The position numbers and the translations under genes were made by a program. Below the pieces are notes generated by a model. It saw only the letters and a list, made by a program, of their open reading frames with translations, had not been told where the DNA came from and did not search any database. Below, piece after piece: positions 21,340 through 31,659 of a stretch of 64,000 nucleotides of DNA; position 1 is the first letter of the stretch; the number at the start of each line of letters is the position of its first letter. The stretch is from Laccaria trichodermophora (taxonomy: Eukaryota; Basidiomycota; Agaricomycetes; Agaricales; Hydnangiaceae): contig JACTVC010000020.1 in the NCBI GenBank assembly GCA_018417955.1, positions 992,001 through 1,056,000 of the forward strand, read 5' to 3'.

Positions 21340-22815
21340 AGGGAGCAGGTGGCTGAAGTCACCAAGGATTTTGTATCTAGCTCTTTCAAGGTTAGTAATG
21401 TTATGGGAAGGAAGTTGGAGTTCAAGTGGAAGGAAAACTTTACTTAGCTTTGTGAGGTGGCAAATACCAACAAATCCATTGGTGATGTATTGCATGTCTG
21501 TTTCCACAAAGTTGGAGTTCATTCCTGAAGCAAGGAATGAGTGTAGGGTTAGAATAGGGTCTTTGAGCAAACAGGTGGTGCGGCACATGCCTTCTTTGCT
21601 CTGTGCTACCACCTTGCTCTTATTCAAGAGGAGCCTATAAGCTCCCCTTTGCTTTTTCACCCACCCACCACATCCTATAAATAAGTATACATTGTTCTGA
21701 TTGATTGGATAGATGATCTTTCTTGATGTGTGTCTGCTCACAGCACTGGGCCCACCCACCTGTCACAGCTCGTCTCAAACCCCTTGAGGAAGACTTCTTT
21801 CCAGTCAGAAAGCACTTTGTGCTTTCACCCAATTGCTTGCCATGTCATGCCTTTTTAGAATTACTACATAGATGATATACACTACACTGCTGCTAATGTT
21901 AACAACCCCTTTCCTCTGGAATCAGAGTAACCCCTGTGATCTGCAAGCACACAGTCACACTCAAAGAGATAGACTGAGTTGTTTGATGATCTTGGCTGCA
22001 AAGGGCCATGAGAATGGTAGCTTGGATCGATGAATGGATGAGGTTTTCTGGGCAGGTGAGGTAAGGTTGGAGAGAGGGTTGATGCAACTGTTCAGAAGGC
22101 AGGTCCAGTCTCCAAGGGTTATGGCAGCCATATGTTTGAAGGTGGTAATGTGGTGATTGAGGTCATGTTGAAGACCAGAAACTGCTAAGGAGTTGTTAAG
22201 GTGAGAGATAGAGGGGAACACAAAGCCTCTGTGATGGAGAGGGGATGTGAGTAGGTGACTATTAAAGCAGAAAGTCTTCATGAATCTTCACGGTGAGTAG
22301 GCAATCAAGGGATAGGGCATCAGAAGGGGAAATTGGCTGGGAGGCGAGATATGGTCAAATTTTGGAGAAGACTTGCTGTGAAATGATTTGTCTGAGGGTG
22401 GTCAGTGGAAGCTGGCATGGGAGAATTGGGAAATGAAAATCTGAGATGAAATCATGGATGTGGGAGGACTGTAGGTCAGGTCTGTTGATTGGTACTTGGA
22501 GGAAGGTTGTGAATTCTGTAATAACAGGAACTTTGTTGTTGATCGTTTCACCTGATTGGGGGTTGGAGTAGGGAACCGAGGGCATGTTGACTGTTTTAGA
22601 AGTGTTGGGGTGGGTATAGAATGGGTCATTGTAAATATAGACCACACTCTTCCACCATTCTGTTTCCCATCCATATGTTGCCTGAAAGCAGTAAGCACGA
22701 CGAGCCAACGACGAGCAAGGAAATAAAGAGTAGGGAAAAAGGTGGAGGGTAGAAGGGTGTTGTCCATGGCCTCGAGTCTCATTGTGGAAGAACGGACATT
22801 CAGTACTGGGGACAA
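21340..22815 (-). pseudogene. Decayed, unrecognised coding-like sequence
   Basis: Minus-strand frames with protein-like composition follow one another: LEAMDNTLLPSTFFPTLY (around 22770), a block with WWKSVVYIYNDPFYTHP (around 22650) running to LRQIISQQVFSKI, then after an in-frame TGA the block PYLASQPISPSDALSLDCLL. In a different frame come SISHLNNSLAVSGLQHDLNH and the block up to LSNLTSPAQKTSS. A last block around 21400-21640 (NFVETDMQYITNGFVGICHL) runs directly into the KDZ terminal repeat. I cannot name the family. In-frame stops and frame changes argue for a broken gene, and the abrupt contact with 21332 suggests the KDZ insertion cut it. Confidence 0.35.
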
Positions 22816-24917
22816 AGAACTGGTCGACTACTTAGCGTAAAAGAAAGAAAATGAAAGGAGGGGGAAAGGTAAGAGACAAAGGAAAGACCAAAAAGAGTAC
22901 TTAGTGTATATCAAAACTGTAAAAGCTTAAAGGCGTGATGTGGGCTTTCCAATGCGCTTAGAGGGAGTGGTGTGAGATCTTCTACACACTTAATGTGTCT
23001 CGACTTGAGGAATGCTGCGCCGTGGTGTGCGACAACTTGGGAGACAGTTGAAAGGGTTGGGAGAGAGGGGAATGAAAACAAAATGTAATTCTTTTAGACT
23101 TAAGGTAAAGGATTGAAAGTGGGAGGGAAAGAAAGAGAAAGAGTGCTCCATTCGTGAGGTGGGAGGACACCTTTAAATACAAATTCAGAAATCACAAGGC
23201 ATTCTGCATGTTCTCGCATGCTGCCTGTCCCCAATAAATCTAAAATAAGAAAAGAAGAAGAAGTGTCGAAAAGGAATACAAATAAAAGAAAACAATGTTG
23301 ACTCTTCCTGTCAGATGCCTCGGCAGAACCCTTGGACTGGGGATTGCTTGGGGAGTTGCTCAATGCTGGGAGATGCTTATTTACGTGCATGTTGCCGCCC
23401 TCAACACAAGCATCCCAGTTGTTGGTTTCTCAACCCTACCATCCAGTCTTCGAGTAAGGCCTTGGTAGCTCACAAGGATTTGTTGTACAGTCATCAACCG
23501 GTCAATGACACAAAACAGTCCTGCCCCACCACTTCTGCTTGCATCTCTTAGAAATTTTATATCTAGGTGAGGGAATACTATATCAACATGAGTGTGCATT
23601 TTTTGAAACAACGAAGTCTCTTCAAATCCCTGAAAACTCTATTTATCAGTTTTGATTGAGCCTGAACAATTTCATTACCCTGCTCTGGCAACAACCTTTG
23701 TAAGACTGAGATTTATTTCAACAACTATCCAATGAAAAACACTTAAGGAACATCAATCAAAATTTATCTAGGATTGTAGGGGCTCATAGGGACTGTCAGC
23801 AAGCAAAAGGTGTGAAACGACATTGAGACAGGTTGCCAAATGTGACAGTGTTTGTGACACATCTGAATCAGGTCTACTGGTCAAATGAAAATCCCTCCTC
23901 AGTTTTGCCTCAGCTGACAGCCAAAAATGGGTAGATGACCTCTGTTCAAGACTCGAGAACTCAATATGCATTGACATCAATCCCTTGAGGAGAAGATTTC
24001 TCAGATGTAAGTCGAACCAAATCTTGATGCTGTATCCCAATCAAGTAACTTGTGACTGTGTCATTGAGTTGTGTTGGGACTGTTTCAACCAAAAACCATA
24101 GTTCTCAAAAACTAGGCAACATAAAACACCATAAAGCCTTAGATTGTGTAGTGTAAATAGTCCACCAGATTTTCTACAATTCAGTTTTTGAGAAGCCGTT
24201 GTATGAGGGATGTTATTCAGTCAATACAAATGTTTGTGTCATTGAACAGTTGATGACTGTAAGTAAAGAACATTTTACAAAAAGAAAACACAAAAAGAAA
24301 AAGTGTATGAAAATGAAACCTCAGACCAAGCTCCCTCAACATGAGGTTTTCTCATCAACGTGCTTGTGTGTATGTTGGAATGAACTGTGAAAATACTCTT
24401 GATGTCTCTAAAAATAAAATAAAAGACTTCTTGGTCTAAAAAAAATAATAAAATTCAAAACGCGTGAAGAAAAATCGAAAAAGCGAAGTGCCATGAATGC
24501 GTCATTTGGCACTTCCACATTGTCCCCGCTATAGAGTGTGCGGCCTGACGGCCGACCACCACAACGACGCTTCCGGCTTGCTCATGGCGAAAAAGTCCTT
24601 AAAATTTACAACTCTATCCGGAGAAATCTTTATATCCCAACTGATATGGTTGTTGTGCAAACAGCTGAGCGCTAGTCGTTGGTTTATATCACCAACTTTA
24701 GCCCAGCCATCACCAGTTTGCACAACCAGTTGACTGACTAAACTGGAAGAAAAACAATGAGCAAGAACCGTCTAGAAAACGCGCTGAACGCACATTTGCG
24801 ATGGCTTCAGTCGGACGCTGCCCATTCAGGGCCCTTTCTGCGAGTGTGATCTATCCACGAAGATTATTCTGTCGATGATAGACTATGAATGGTGAATGGA
24901 ATCATGGAAGTATAATA
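22816..24917. other. No gene recognised
   Basis: Short open frames on both strands lack starts, splice support or recognisable motifs. The only structure seen is an inverted GAAGTGCCA...TGGCACTTC pair (about 24483-24513). The tandem P450 array starts at the right edge of this stretch. Confidence 0.5.
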
Positions 24918-25211
24918 AATGTATCAAATTCACGTCGCGTCCGTGGTTGTGATTATTTTTTGACTCCACCTCTCGCTTCCTCTCGACGAGTACATGCCTT
25001 TTACGGCTTGGTCGTTGGTTTCCCATACCGGAATGGTACGTATTTCTATCCGGACCCACCATCGATGCAACCTTGCCTCATCAGGAGCACTGCTGCCATC
25101 TGCTGATTGATCCCTGCACTCCATTCAATCCTTTTGTCAATCCATGCAGGGATTTCCTTACAGTGTCCATAAAACCACATCCATTCTATCAATGACACCA
25201 CAACCATCATC

Positions 25212-27419
25212 ATGTCGTTGTCGACCCACCTCCCTCCCGCTATCACACATTACCTCCCCGCCTGGACCACACACCTCCACCTCCCACCAACCGACATCCT
25301 AATCCTAATCCTCCTCTCCCTCCTCACCCTCATCCCCTTCCTCCCTCGACCTTCTTCCTTCTTTCAAGCCTGCGTCCAAACAACACCCCTCCCCGGCCCA
25401 CGCAACACCTCCCTCCTCTTCGGGCTCTACCGCCACATCAACGAGTCTCCTGACCCCGGGCTGGTATACGAACAGTGGGCAGAGGAATACGGTCCCGCGT
25501 ATGTTGTTCCTGGGGGTTTTGGCTCCAAGAGGGTGGTGATTCTTGATCCGAGGGCGAATGCCCATTTTTATGTGAGGGAGACGTTTGGGTATGTGCAGAC
25601 GAAGCTTTCGAGAGTTTTTATTGAGAATCTGGTGCCGTGCTTCGTCTTTGTTCTTGGAGTGAGCGCTTATGGTGTGGAGTGTAGTTTGGACGAGGGTTGT
25701 TGTGGGCTGAAGGGGAGAGTCATAAGCAGTGAGTTTTCTACTTGTTTTCTGCTTCCATTCTTCACTTACTCATGTCGCACATAGCCAACGCAAAGCGCTT
25801 ACCCCAGCATTCAGCAACGCAGCGATCCGCAAACTAATGTCCATATGTTTTGATTCCGCCTACAAAGTCCGTTCCGTTTTGCCCTCCCTCCTCTGGCCCT
25901 CATTAACCTGCATTCTAAATATAGCTGAAAGGAATCTGGGATGCCAAAATCGACGCAAGCACCACGGACGACGTTATTCTGGACGTCCAAATCTGGATGA
26001 ACCACATCTCGTCCGTCCTCCCTCCCCGTCCTCCCATCCCCTCACTGAACCCCTCCTCTGCAGACTCGACTCAATAGGCATAGTAGGTTTCTCCCACACC
26101 TTCGGCACCCTCGACGGCAACAACACACCTGTCATAGACGTCTTTGACTCATTCGCGTCCTCCAACACTTCCTTCCTCTCCAAACTCGTGTTTTTCCTTG
26201 GACCTGTTTTTCCAATGTTGCAGAAGTTGCCGACGAGGCAGAATAGGATGTTTAAGAGGCTGAGGAGGACTATGGGAGCGATTGTGGATGAGCTTATGGC
26301 TAGGGATCAGAGGATGCGTGAGGGGGGAGTAGTAGGGAAAGGGAAGGAGGAGGAAAAGTCGATTATTGGGTTGTTGCGTGAGTTTTGCGTCATTCTTTAG
26401 GATAGCGGCTGATAAGGGGGACAGTGAAAGCGGAAGATAAGAGCTCGTCGTTGGCTATGACGCAGGAGGAGATTTTGGCTCAGGTTCGGTACCTTTATTT
26501 TTTTAGGAATGTTTAGATGACGTTCTTTCTAAATAGATGAATGTACTCCTACTAGCGGGCTATGAAACTACCTCTAGTAAGCTCCGTTTCACCTTCTCTT
26601 CTCCCCGCTGAGTGCTCACGCCCGTTACTTTTAGTCAGCTTAACCGTACGTCCTCCCTCTCTGTCCTTCTTCCCCTTATACTGACCCCTTGACAGTGGGC
26701 CCTAATAGAACTCTGCCACCGCCCAGACAAACAACAACGACTCCGAGACAAGCTCTCCCAATTCAGCAGCACCGATCCGACATGGGAGCAGCTCTCTACA
26801 GGTTTACCATACCTTGATGCAGTTGTCCAAGAGGTGTTGAGGCTACATCCACCTGTTGAGGAGACTACGCATGTGGTAAGTTGTTGTTTTCTTCCCTTTT
26901 TCCCATTCACCACTCACAAACGAACAACAGGCAGCCCAAGACGACATAATCCCCTTCTCCTCCCCCTTTGGAACTTCCGGCACCAACACGTCATTGGTGA
27001 TAGCAAAAGGAACAACCATAACATCACCCATCCGTGCCCTCAACCGCTCACAAGCGCTCTGGGGCCCGGACGCCAAGGAGTTTGTACCCGAGCGGTGGTT
27101 GGATGATATGCGTGGTGTCACGGGGAAAGCGAAGGAGATTATGGGACATAGACATATATTGATGTTTTCGGATGGGCCGAGGACGTGTCTTGGGAAAGGG
27201 TTTGCGTTGGCGAATTTTAAGGTTCGTTTTGCATTTCCAAAGTTCTTGTTTTCTGATGCACTGTAGGCGACTTTGTCGGTGTTGATTCGGAACTATGACT
27301 TTGTGTTCCCTGGTGGTTTGGATACGAAGATTGAGAAACATCCTTCTATTTTGCCTCGTCCAAAGGTTGCTGGGGAGGTTGGGGCACGGGTTCCATTGAG
27401 GGTTAGGAGGGTTGAGTGA
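25212..27419 (+). CDS. Cytochrome P450 monooxygenase, unit 1, 11 exons, 559 aa
   Basis: Exons: 25212-25631, 25685-25728, 25785-25866, 25925-26010, 26064-26377, 26425-26483, 26537-26576, 26635-26645, 26696-26875, 26931-27221, 27267-27419 (1,680 nt, no stop). The N-terminus has a hydrophobic ER anchor (DILILILLSLLTLIPFL) followed by a PLPGPRN hinge. Diagnostic motifs: GLLWAEGE with QRKALTPAFSNAAIRKL (helix C), LLLAGYETTS (helix I oxygen-activation motif), QEVLRLHPP (ExxR), FVPERWL, and the haem-cysteine loop FSDGPRTCLGKGFALANFK. Length and motifs fit a microsomal class II fungal P450; I cannot assign the CYP family or substrate from sequence alone. Several donors are weak (GTGCCG, GTCCGT), so splicing efficiency is uncertain. 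The exon-2/3 junction gives SHKHQRK, where the other copies have SHKRQRK. It is convergent with the minus-strand gene 240 bp downstream. Confidence 0.9.
26635..26645 (+). other. 11-nt exon of the P450 gene (unit 1)
   Basis: TCAGCTTAACC is bounded by ...TTTTAG and GTACGT, and is required to join AGYETTS to the next exon as ETTSISLT-WALIEL. It is preserved at 37542-37552, 48674-48684 and 59886-59896 (TCAGTTTAACC in unit 2). The reading frame fails without it. Confidence 0.85.
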
Positions 27420-27479
27420 GTGAGAGTGATATCGATTGGGATTGGATTGTGCACGGTTAAGGTTGTATTTCAAGTTGTG

Positions 27480-27658
27480 ATTCAAAAGCATTGTACTCGT
27501 GTTGCGTTCGAACTACTGTACATTGGATACATACATATGATACACAAATTTTTCATCTTGTTGATTTGTAAATGACCAAGAATGTATTGTACTCGTGTTG
27601 CGTTTGTACTGTTGTACATACATATGATACACAGATCTTCGTCTGATAAATGACTCGA
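27480..27658. repeat. 96-bp duplication between the convergent P450 and minus-strand genes
   Basis: TTGTACTCGTGTTGCGTT occurs at 27491 and 27587, each followed by a TACATA..TGATACACA block. The same arrangement recurs downstream of every P450 in the array (about 38390, 49527 and 60746). It sits in the shared 3' region, so it may hold the polyadenylation signals of both genes; no classical motif singles one out. Confidence 0.75.
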
Positions 27659-29083
27659 TTAAACTGTCCTTGAGCCAGCAGAGAGGTGGTTCAGACTGGG
27701 GTCATATACGTTGATAGCTACCGTCCCCACAACAGTTGAGTAACTCGTATCAGTTAAAGCAAGAAGATCAACATACTGCTCTGCATCTGTGCCTGACCAG
27801 GTTTATTCGACAACGAAGTTCCTAGGTATCGCACGGCAATCAGACATGGTTTGTAAAAAGCAAAGAAAAAAGCGAAACAAACCCTGCGAAGCAATAGGAC
27901 TCTGCAAAGAATCCATGACCGGCTTCCCGCTCCCATCTTCCTGACCCACACTCTGCTGGCCATTCATACCCTGCAAAAGGGTTCCCGGAGGGCCATGATA
28001 CGCCATCACCTGAGGCTGCCTCTGCTGCTGTTGGGGTGCCTGCATCTCCCCTCCTCCTCCTCCACTCGTTTTTCCATTCTTACTCTGAGTCAACCCACCA
28101 CCACCACCACCACCAGCCTTCCCCGGCGGCCTCCCCTCAACCCTCCTAACAAACTCCCCCCAACACGCCCTCTCATCCCCACCCATCACCTCAAACTGCT
28201 CCCTCATGGCTGCTGGCGCCTTTCGCCAAACCGCCCGATGGCGACACACCGTGCTCTTCACGTACCGACTTCCAAACACGCGTTCGAACGCTGTGCGTTG
28301 GGTCATGCTTGCCCCAGAGGGGGACTGAGAGATGAGCGAGTCCATGGCTGCGAAACCTGTGGAGAGCTCGTAGACTGTGTAGTCGTTTGGCCAGCGTTTT
28401 AGTGGTGGGTGTGGGTGGTATGGTATTGAAGAAGAGGATGAGGAAGCGGGGGAGGAGAGGTGGATTGGTGTTGTTGGTGTTAAGTAGGCTGGGGGGGCGG
28501 ATTGGGCTTGGAGAGGGGAAGCAGGGGTGGGTGTGTAGAAGGTGGGGTATAGGTATGCAGTGGGTGTGGGGTTTTGCATGTTGGTGGTGGGGTTCAATGT
28601 AGGGCTGTTGGTGGATGTTGATGGGGTTGGTGGGAGTACTGCTGCTGAGGTGGATGCAACGAGGATGGGGCTGCTTTGGGGTGGGGGAATGGTGCCGTGG
28701 GACATGTAGTACCCGTTTGAGATGTGGATCTTTGATAGATGCCCCCCTGGGTCGGAGGGGTCTGGTATTGACCGCTTCGATAGGGGTTTTGGTGCGGTGG
28801 TGTCGTGCTTTGACGACGATGAGGGCTGCTTGGGGGCCATGGGTGGTGTGTTTCCCGGAACTGGGAGTGTTGGAGCCGGGGGTCGAACGGTCATTTGCAG
28901 TTTCAACTCTTCCCGTAGGCTCAGGCATTCGTCCTCTGGCAGCCCCTCGAGAAGGCTTTTACGAGCTCGGTATAGGAGACACTGTTGACTTTCAACTATC
29001 CGAACTGTGCTGACTGTATGTTGCTCCCAATGACATGATGTGGGGTTGTAGGTATCCAGATACAAGGAAGGGTTTAAACCCAA
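27659..29083 (-). CDS. Conserved gene with W/CRH core and Q/G-rich tail, unit 1 (best-preserved copy)
   Basis: Convergent with the P450. Main exon from about 29083 down to 27883, then a 90-nt intron (27882-27793, GTTTGT...CAG), then a last exon 27792-27659 that reads GTDAEQYVDLLALTDTSYST and ends LSAGSRTV, a frame conserved in units 2 and 4. N-terminal part: HTVSTVRIVESQQRLLYRAR. The middle is a long Ser/Thr/Pro-rich linker. The conserved core runs from RWPNDYTVYELSTGFAAMDS through FGSRYVKSTVCRHRAVWRKA to ERACWGEFVRRVEGRPPGKAG. Poly-Gly and QQQQRQPQ segments follow. The composition suggests a nuclear regulatory protein, but I recognise no named domain. The start is unresolved: no ATG lies in frame upstream, and a TAG (29114-29116) replaces the CAG of the other copies. 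Splicing from a small upstream exon is possible, otherwise this copy is also dead. Confidence 0.55.
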
Positions 29084-29210
29084 GTCGGATATGAGTGATG
29101 TAAATTGGGATGGCTAGAAATACGGAAAGGTGGGGACGGTTTGCTGGAGTCGTATTGGATTGGTATTGGACTGTCTGTGATATTTGAATTTGAAGTGGGA
29201 AGACACGTAG

Positions 29211-29217
29211 ATTTATA
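29211..29217 (-). promoter_or_regulatory. TATA box (TATAAAT) of the convergent gene, unit 1
   Basis: CTCTATAAATCTACGTG on the minus strand is conserved upstream of all four copies of the gene (also 40139-40145, 51275-51281, 62463-62469). It sits about 100 bp before the conserved coding frame, which supports transcription starting there. Confidence 0.6.
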
Positions 29218-29289
29218 GAGAGTGTTCTCGCCGTTTTCCGTGTTGATTTGATGTCCGTGTTGCTGCCGGACCAACGAGAACGCAGCCAT

Positions 29290-30365
29290 TTAGAGTTAAA
29301 AGACAGATTGGAGTTCAGCGATGAAAAGTGGTAAGTTTTCGATCATTTTTGGCCATAGTTTCGGTGCAAGGTAGAATGGACGAGCAGAACCTCCCCATGA
29401 AATTGTTATCGACGACAAAAGAGTACCGTCTACATGTGTAACAAAACCAAACAAACAACTCTTCTCCTGCCAAGTTCGTCAAACAGCTCATATGGCTAGA
29501 TCACAAAGGTACATATCAGTATCTTATCTGGATGCTGAAACTTACCGACAAGATAGAAAATGCAAGTTCAGTGATCGCAACGGTACACGTGAAGGCAAAA
29601 ATCCACACTTTGACTGGCATGTAATTCTGAAGTCAAAATGTCCATGAATCCTTGCATAATCAACCTTACCGTGTACGTGGAGACTGCCAATGTCGACAAA
29701 TGGGTGTAAATGACTTTCAAATGTAGTAAGTCATCCCTCAGCATTCAAATTTTCGTAAAACTCACTTTACCTGAAAGCTACAGTGCACGGCGGATTTGGG
29801 GAACATTTTCGACATCTCCGACAAGTTTGACGAATGTCAATACATCATGCTAAGCCCTGGGCAAGGTCGATGAAGGCAACGAAGGCTAAATCTCAGAGGT
29901 GAGTCCACAGATACTTGAATAACAACATAAACTTACATCTTAATTTAAACATGAACAATAGACTTGACGACGGGCGAGCGTAACAAGGCCGGTAAATCTT
30001 CAGGAGGTAGTAACGTGTATAAACATCTGGAGGACCAGGTTAATCCCAGATAATGATTGCCGGAAATCGATATGTTGTGTCGACGCAAACCAAGGCCTAA
30101 ATAAAACGGGTAAGTACTTCTTTGTGCATAGGGTCTTGATATACTCAACTAACATTTCCTTTTGCAGTTTCTCAATGACGGCTAAAGCCATCCAACATCT
30201 GTAAACAATAAGCGCATACACATGCCATTTAGCGGATGGCGATATGTCGTGTTGAAGCAAAGCAGATACATGGCAAGGTGGACAGCTGGAGGGTGGCCTC
30301 CATACATCCAGCGGACATCGAGGAGTTGTCTTGTGACCAGTAGGAATGCAGGGCAGTTTGCAGAG
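29290..30365. other. Array spacer, outer left segment (unit 1)
   Basis: No coding frame. It contains a series of intron-like stretches (GTGAGT...AAACTTAC...ACAATAG from about 29899; GTAAGTACTTC...TTTTGCAG at 30110-30167) separated by short exon-like blocks. The same blocks recur at about 40200-41280, 51355-52440 and, diverged, 62545-63900. Confidence 0.6.
30110..30167. other. Example intron-like stretch readable on both strands
   Basis: On plus: GTAAGTACTTC...CTAACATTTCCTTTTGCAG. On minus, from 30153 to 30097: GTTAGTTGAG...ACTTACCCG...TTTATTTAG. Donor and branch site exchange roles because CTAAC and ACTTAC are near-complements of donors. Equivalents: 41021-41074 and 52180-52237. Confidence 0.6.
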
Positions 30366-31330
30366 TCTACGTACCCCCATTTGGTGGACGCCGATACATA
30401 TAGTTAATGTTGTTGCTGAGGCTAGGAGCAGTGACGTGAACGTGGTGTGCTTAAACAATAGTCAACAATAACAGCAGCAGCAAATGTATGAACAGACGAG
30501 AACTCTAGTACGATGAACGGGTAAGTATCATCCCCACATTGGCAATAAGATAAACAACTTACATCACATTGAAAAATGTCTGGCATGGCGGTGATTCGCA
30601 CTGCGAATCCTTCATCAAACCTGGCCCACACTCAAGAAAGGTTTTCATGATCAAGATGGTGGTATGTCATGTCGGAGATCCATAGCAAGCTCGAAGGGTT
30701 TCGGAAACAGGAGGGTGGCATATGTCCATTTTGTGGACAATGATACATCGTCGTCTTGGGGCCAGGGGGAATGCAGGGCATTGTGCAGAGTCATTGTACC
30801 CCCATTTGGCGGACGGTGATACATATAGTCAACGTCACTTGTCGAGGTCACGAACGTCGACATGGTGCACATAGGCAATTTGACAATAACGACGGCAGGA
30901 AATGTATGACTACATGGGAAATCTAAGATCAATTGGTAAGTATCATCCCCACATTATAAAAAAGATTAACAACTTATGTGGCATTTAAAAAGAGTTTGGT
31001 GTCGCAGTGCTTCGCACCGCTCATCCTTGAAGCTGCCCTCAACTCAACAAAGTTTTTCTTCATTCAACGAGGCATTCCTTGTGGGCCAACGGTCCGCTCG
31101 CCGCGGGGCCAAAACCTCAGAAGAATAGTGCGAAAATCTTCGAAAAAAGGTCAGTGTCAGTACATATGTTCAAATACGAGAAGTAAATTCAGGCGTGAGA
31201 GGTGCTACAGGCCACAGCCTGGATACATGGGACTTCATGAGGAAATGAGAAGGTTGACTACATTACTTGTGGGCCAACGGTCCACTCGCCGCGGGGCCAA
31301 AGCCTAGGAAAAATGCTGCAAAAATCTTCA
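30366..31330 (+). repeat. Left inverted arm of the spacer element, unit 1
   Basis: Reads as the reverse complement of 34140-35000, with diverged but unmistakable matches: GGTGCGAAGCAC hairpin, GTTTATCTTATTG, CACACCACGTTCACGTC, CGTCC(G/A)CCAAA(C/T)GGGGGTA, and GGCCCCGCGGCGAGCGGAC, in the same relative order. Module content varies between units. Confidence 0.75.
30593..30609. repeat. Perfect hairpin GATTCGCACTGCGAATC
   Basis: 8-bp arms around a single C. Exactly conserved at 41499-41515 and 52670-52686 in the same exon-like block. Confidence 0.85.
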
Positions 31331-31374
31331 TAAAAAGGTGGGTGTTTGGACATACCAACAATACGAGCAAGGGC

Positions 31375-31653
31375 TTACCGTTTTTGAAAAGAAATTGCCT
31401 CTTGCAATAGCCAGAAACAACAATGGGCAACAGTCTGAATGTCTTCGATGGCAAGCAGCATATGAAAATCATTGGAAGGAGGGTCATAACGACACCATGA
31501 GAAAAGGAGAGGAGGATGAAAATGGCAAAAATCGTCAGAGCCTTTATACCTGGGCACTACGGGGATCTGCGAGGTACGGAATGGTGGTATTTTTGCAGCG
31601 GCCTGGGCCAGCAGCCCTTCAGCTCCCATTGATTTCCCACAGCTAAATTTCAT
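31375..31653 (-). CDS. Conserved 92-codon ORF at the centre of the spacer element, unit 1
   Basis: An ATG-initiated frame (MKFSCGKSMGAEGLLAQ) ending at FQKR. It is open at full length in all three units (also 42609-42887 and 53780-54058), with amino-acid differences only toward the C-terminus (EAISFQKR versus DTIPFEQR). The opposite strand is also largely open here and shows protein-like composition (RWQAAYENHWKEGHND), so the coding strand is uncertain; that plus-strand frame is broken in unit 2. The minus ORF points into the left arm, mirroring how the small plus-strand gene points into the right arm. No domain is recognised. Confidence 0.3.
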   Translation of the reverse strand: MKFSCGKSMGAEGLLAQAAAKIPPFRTSQIPVVPRYKGSDDFCHFHPPLLFSWCRYDPPSNDFHMLLAIEDIQTVAHCCFWLLQEAISFQKR

Positions 31654-31659
31654 TTCAGT

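Noticed and set aside
28191..28928. 245-codon His/Pro-rich frame overlapping the convergent gene (also in the other units)
   Set aside because: Alternate frame of the Ser/Thr/Pro linker; the frame with the conserved core and the spliced last exon is the better candidate.
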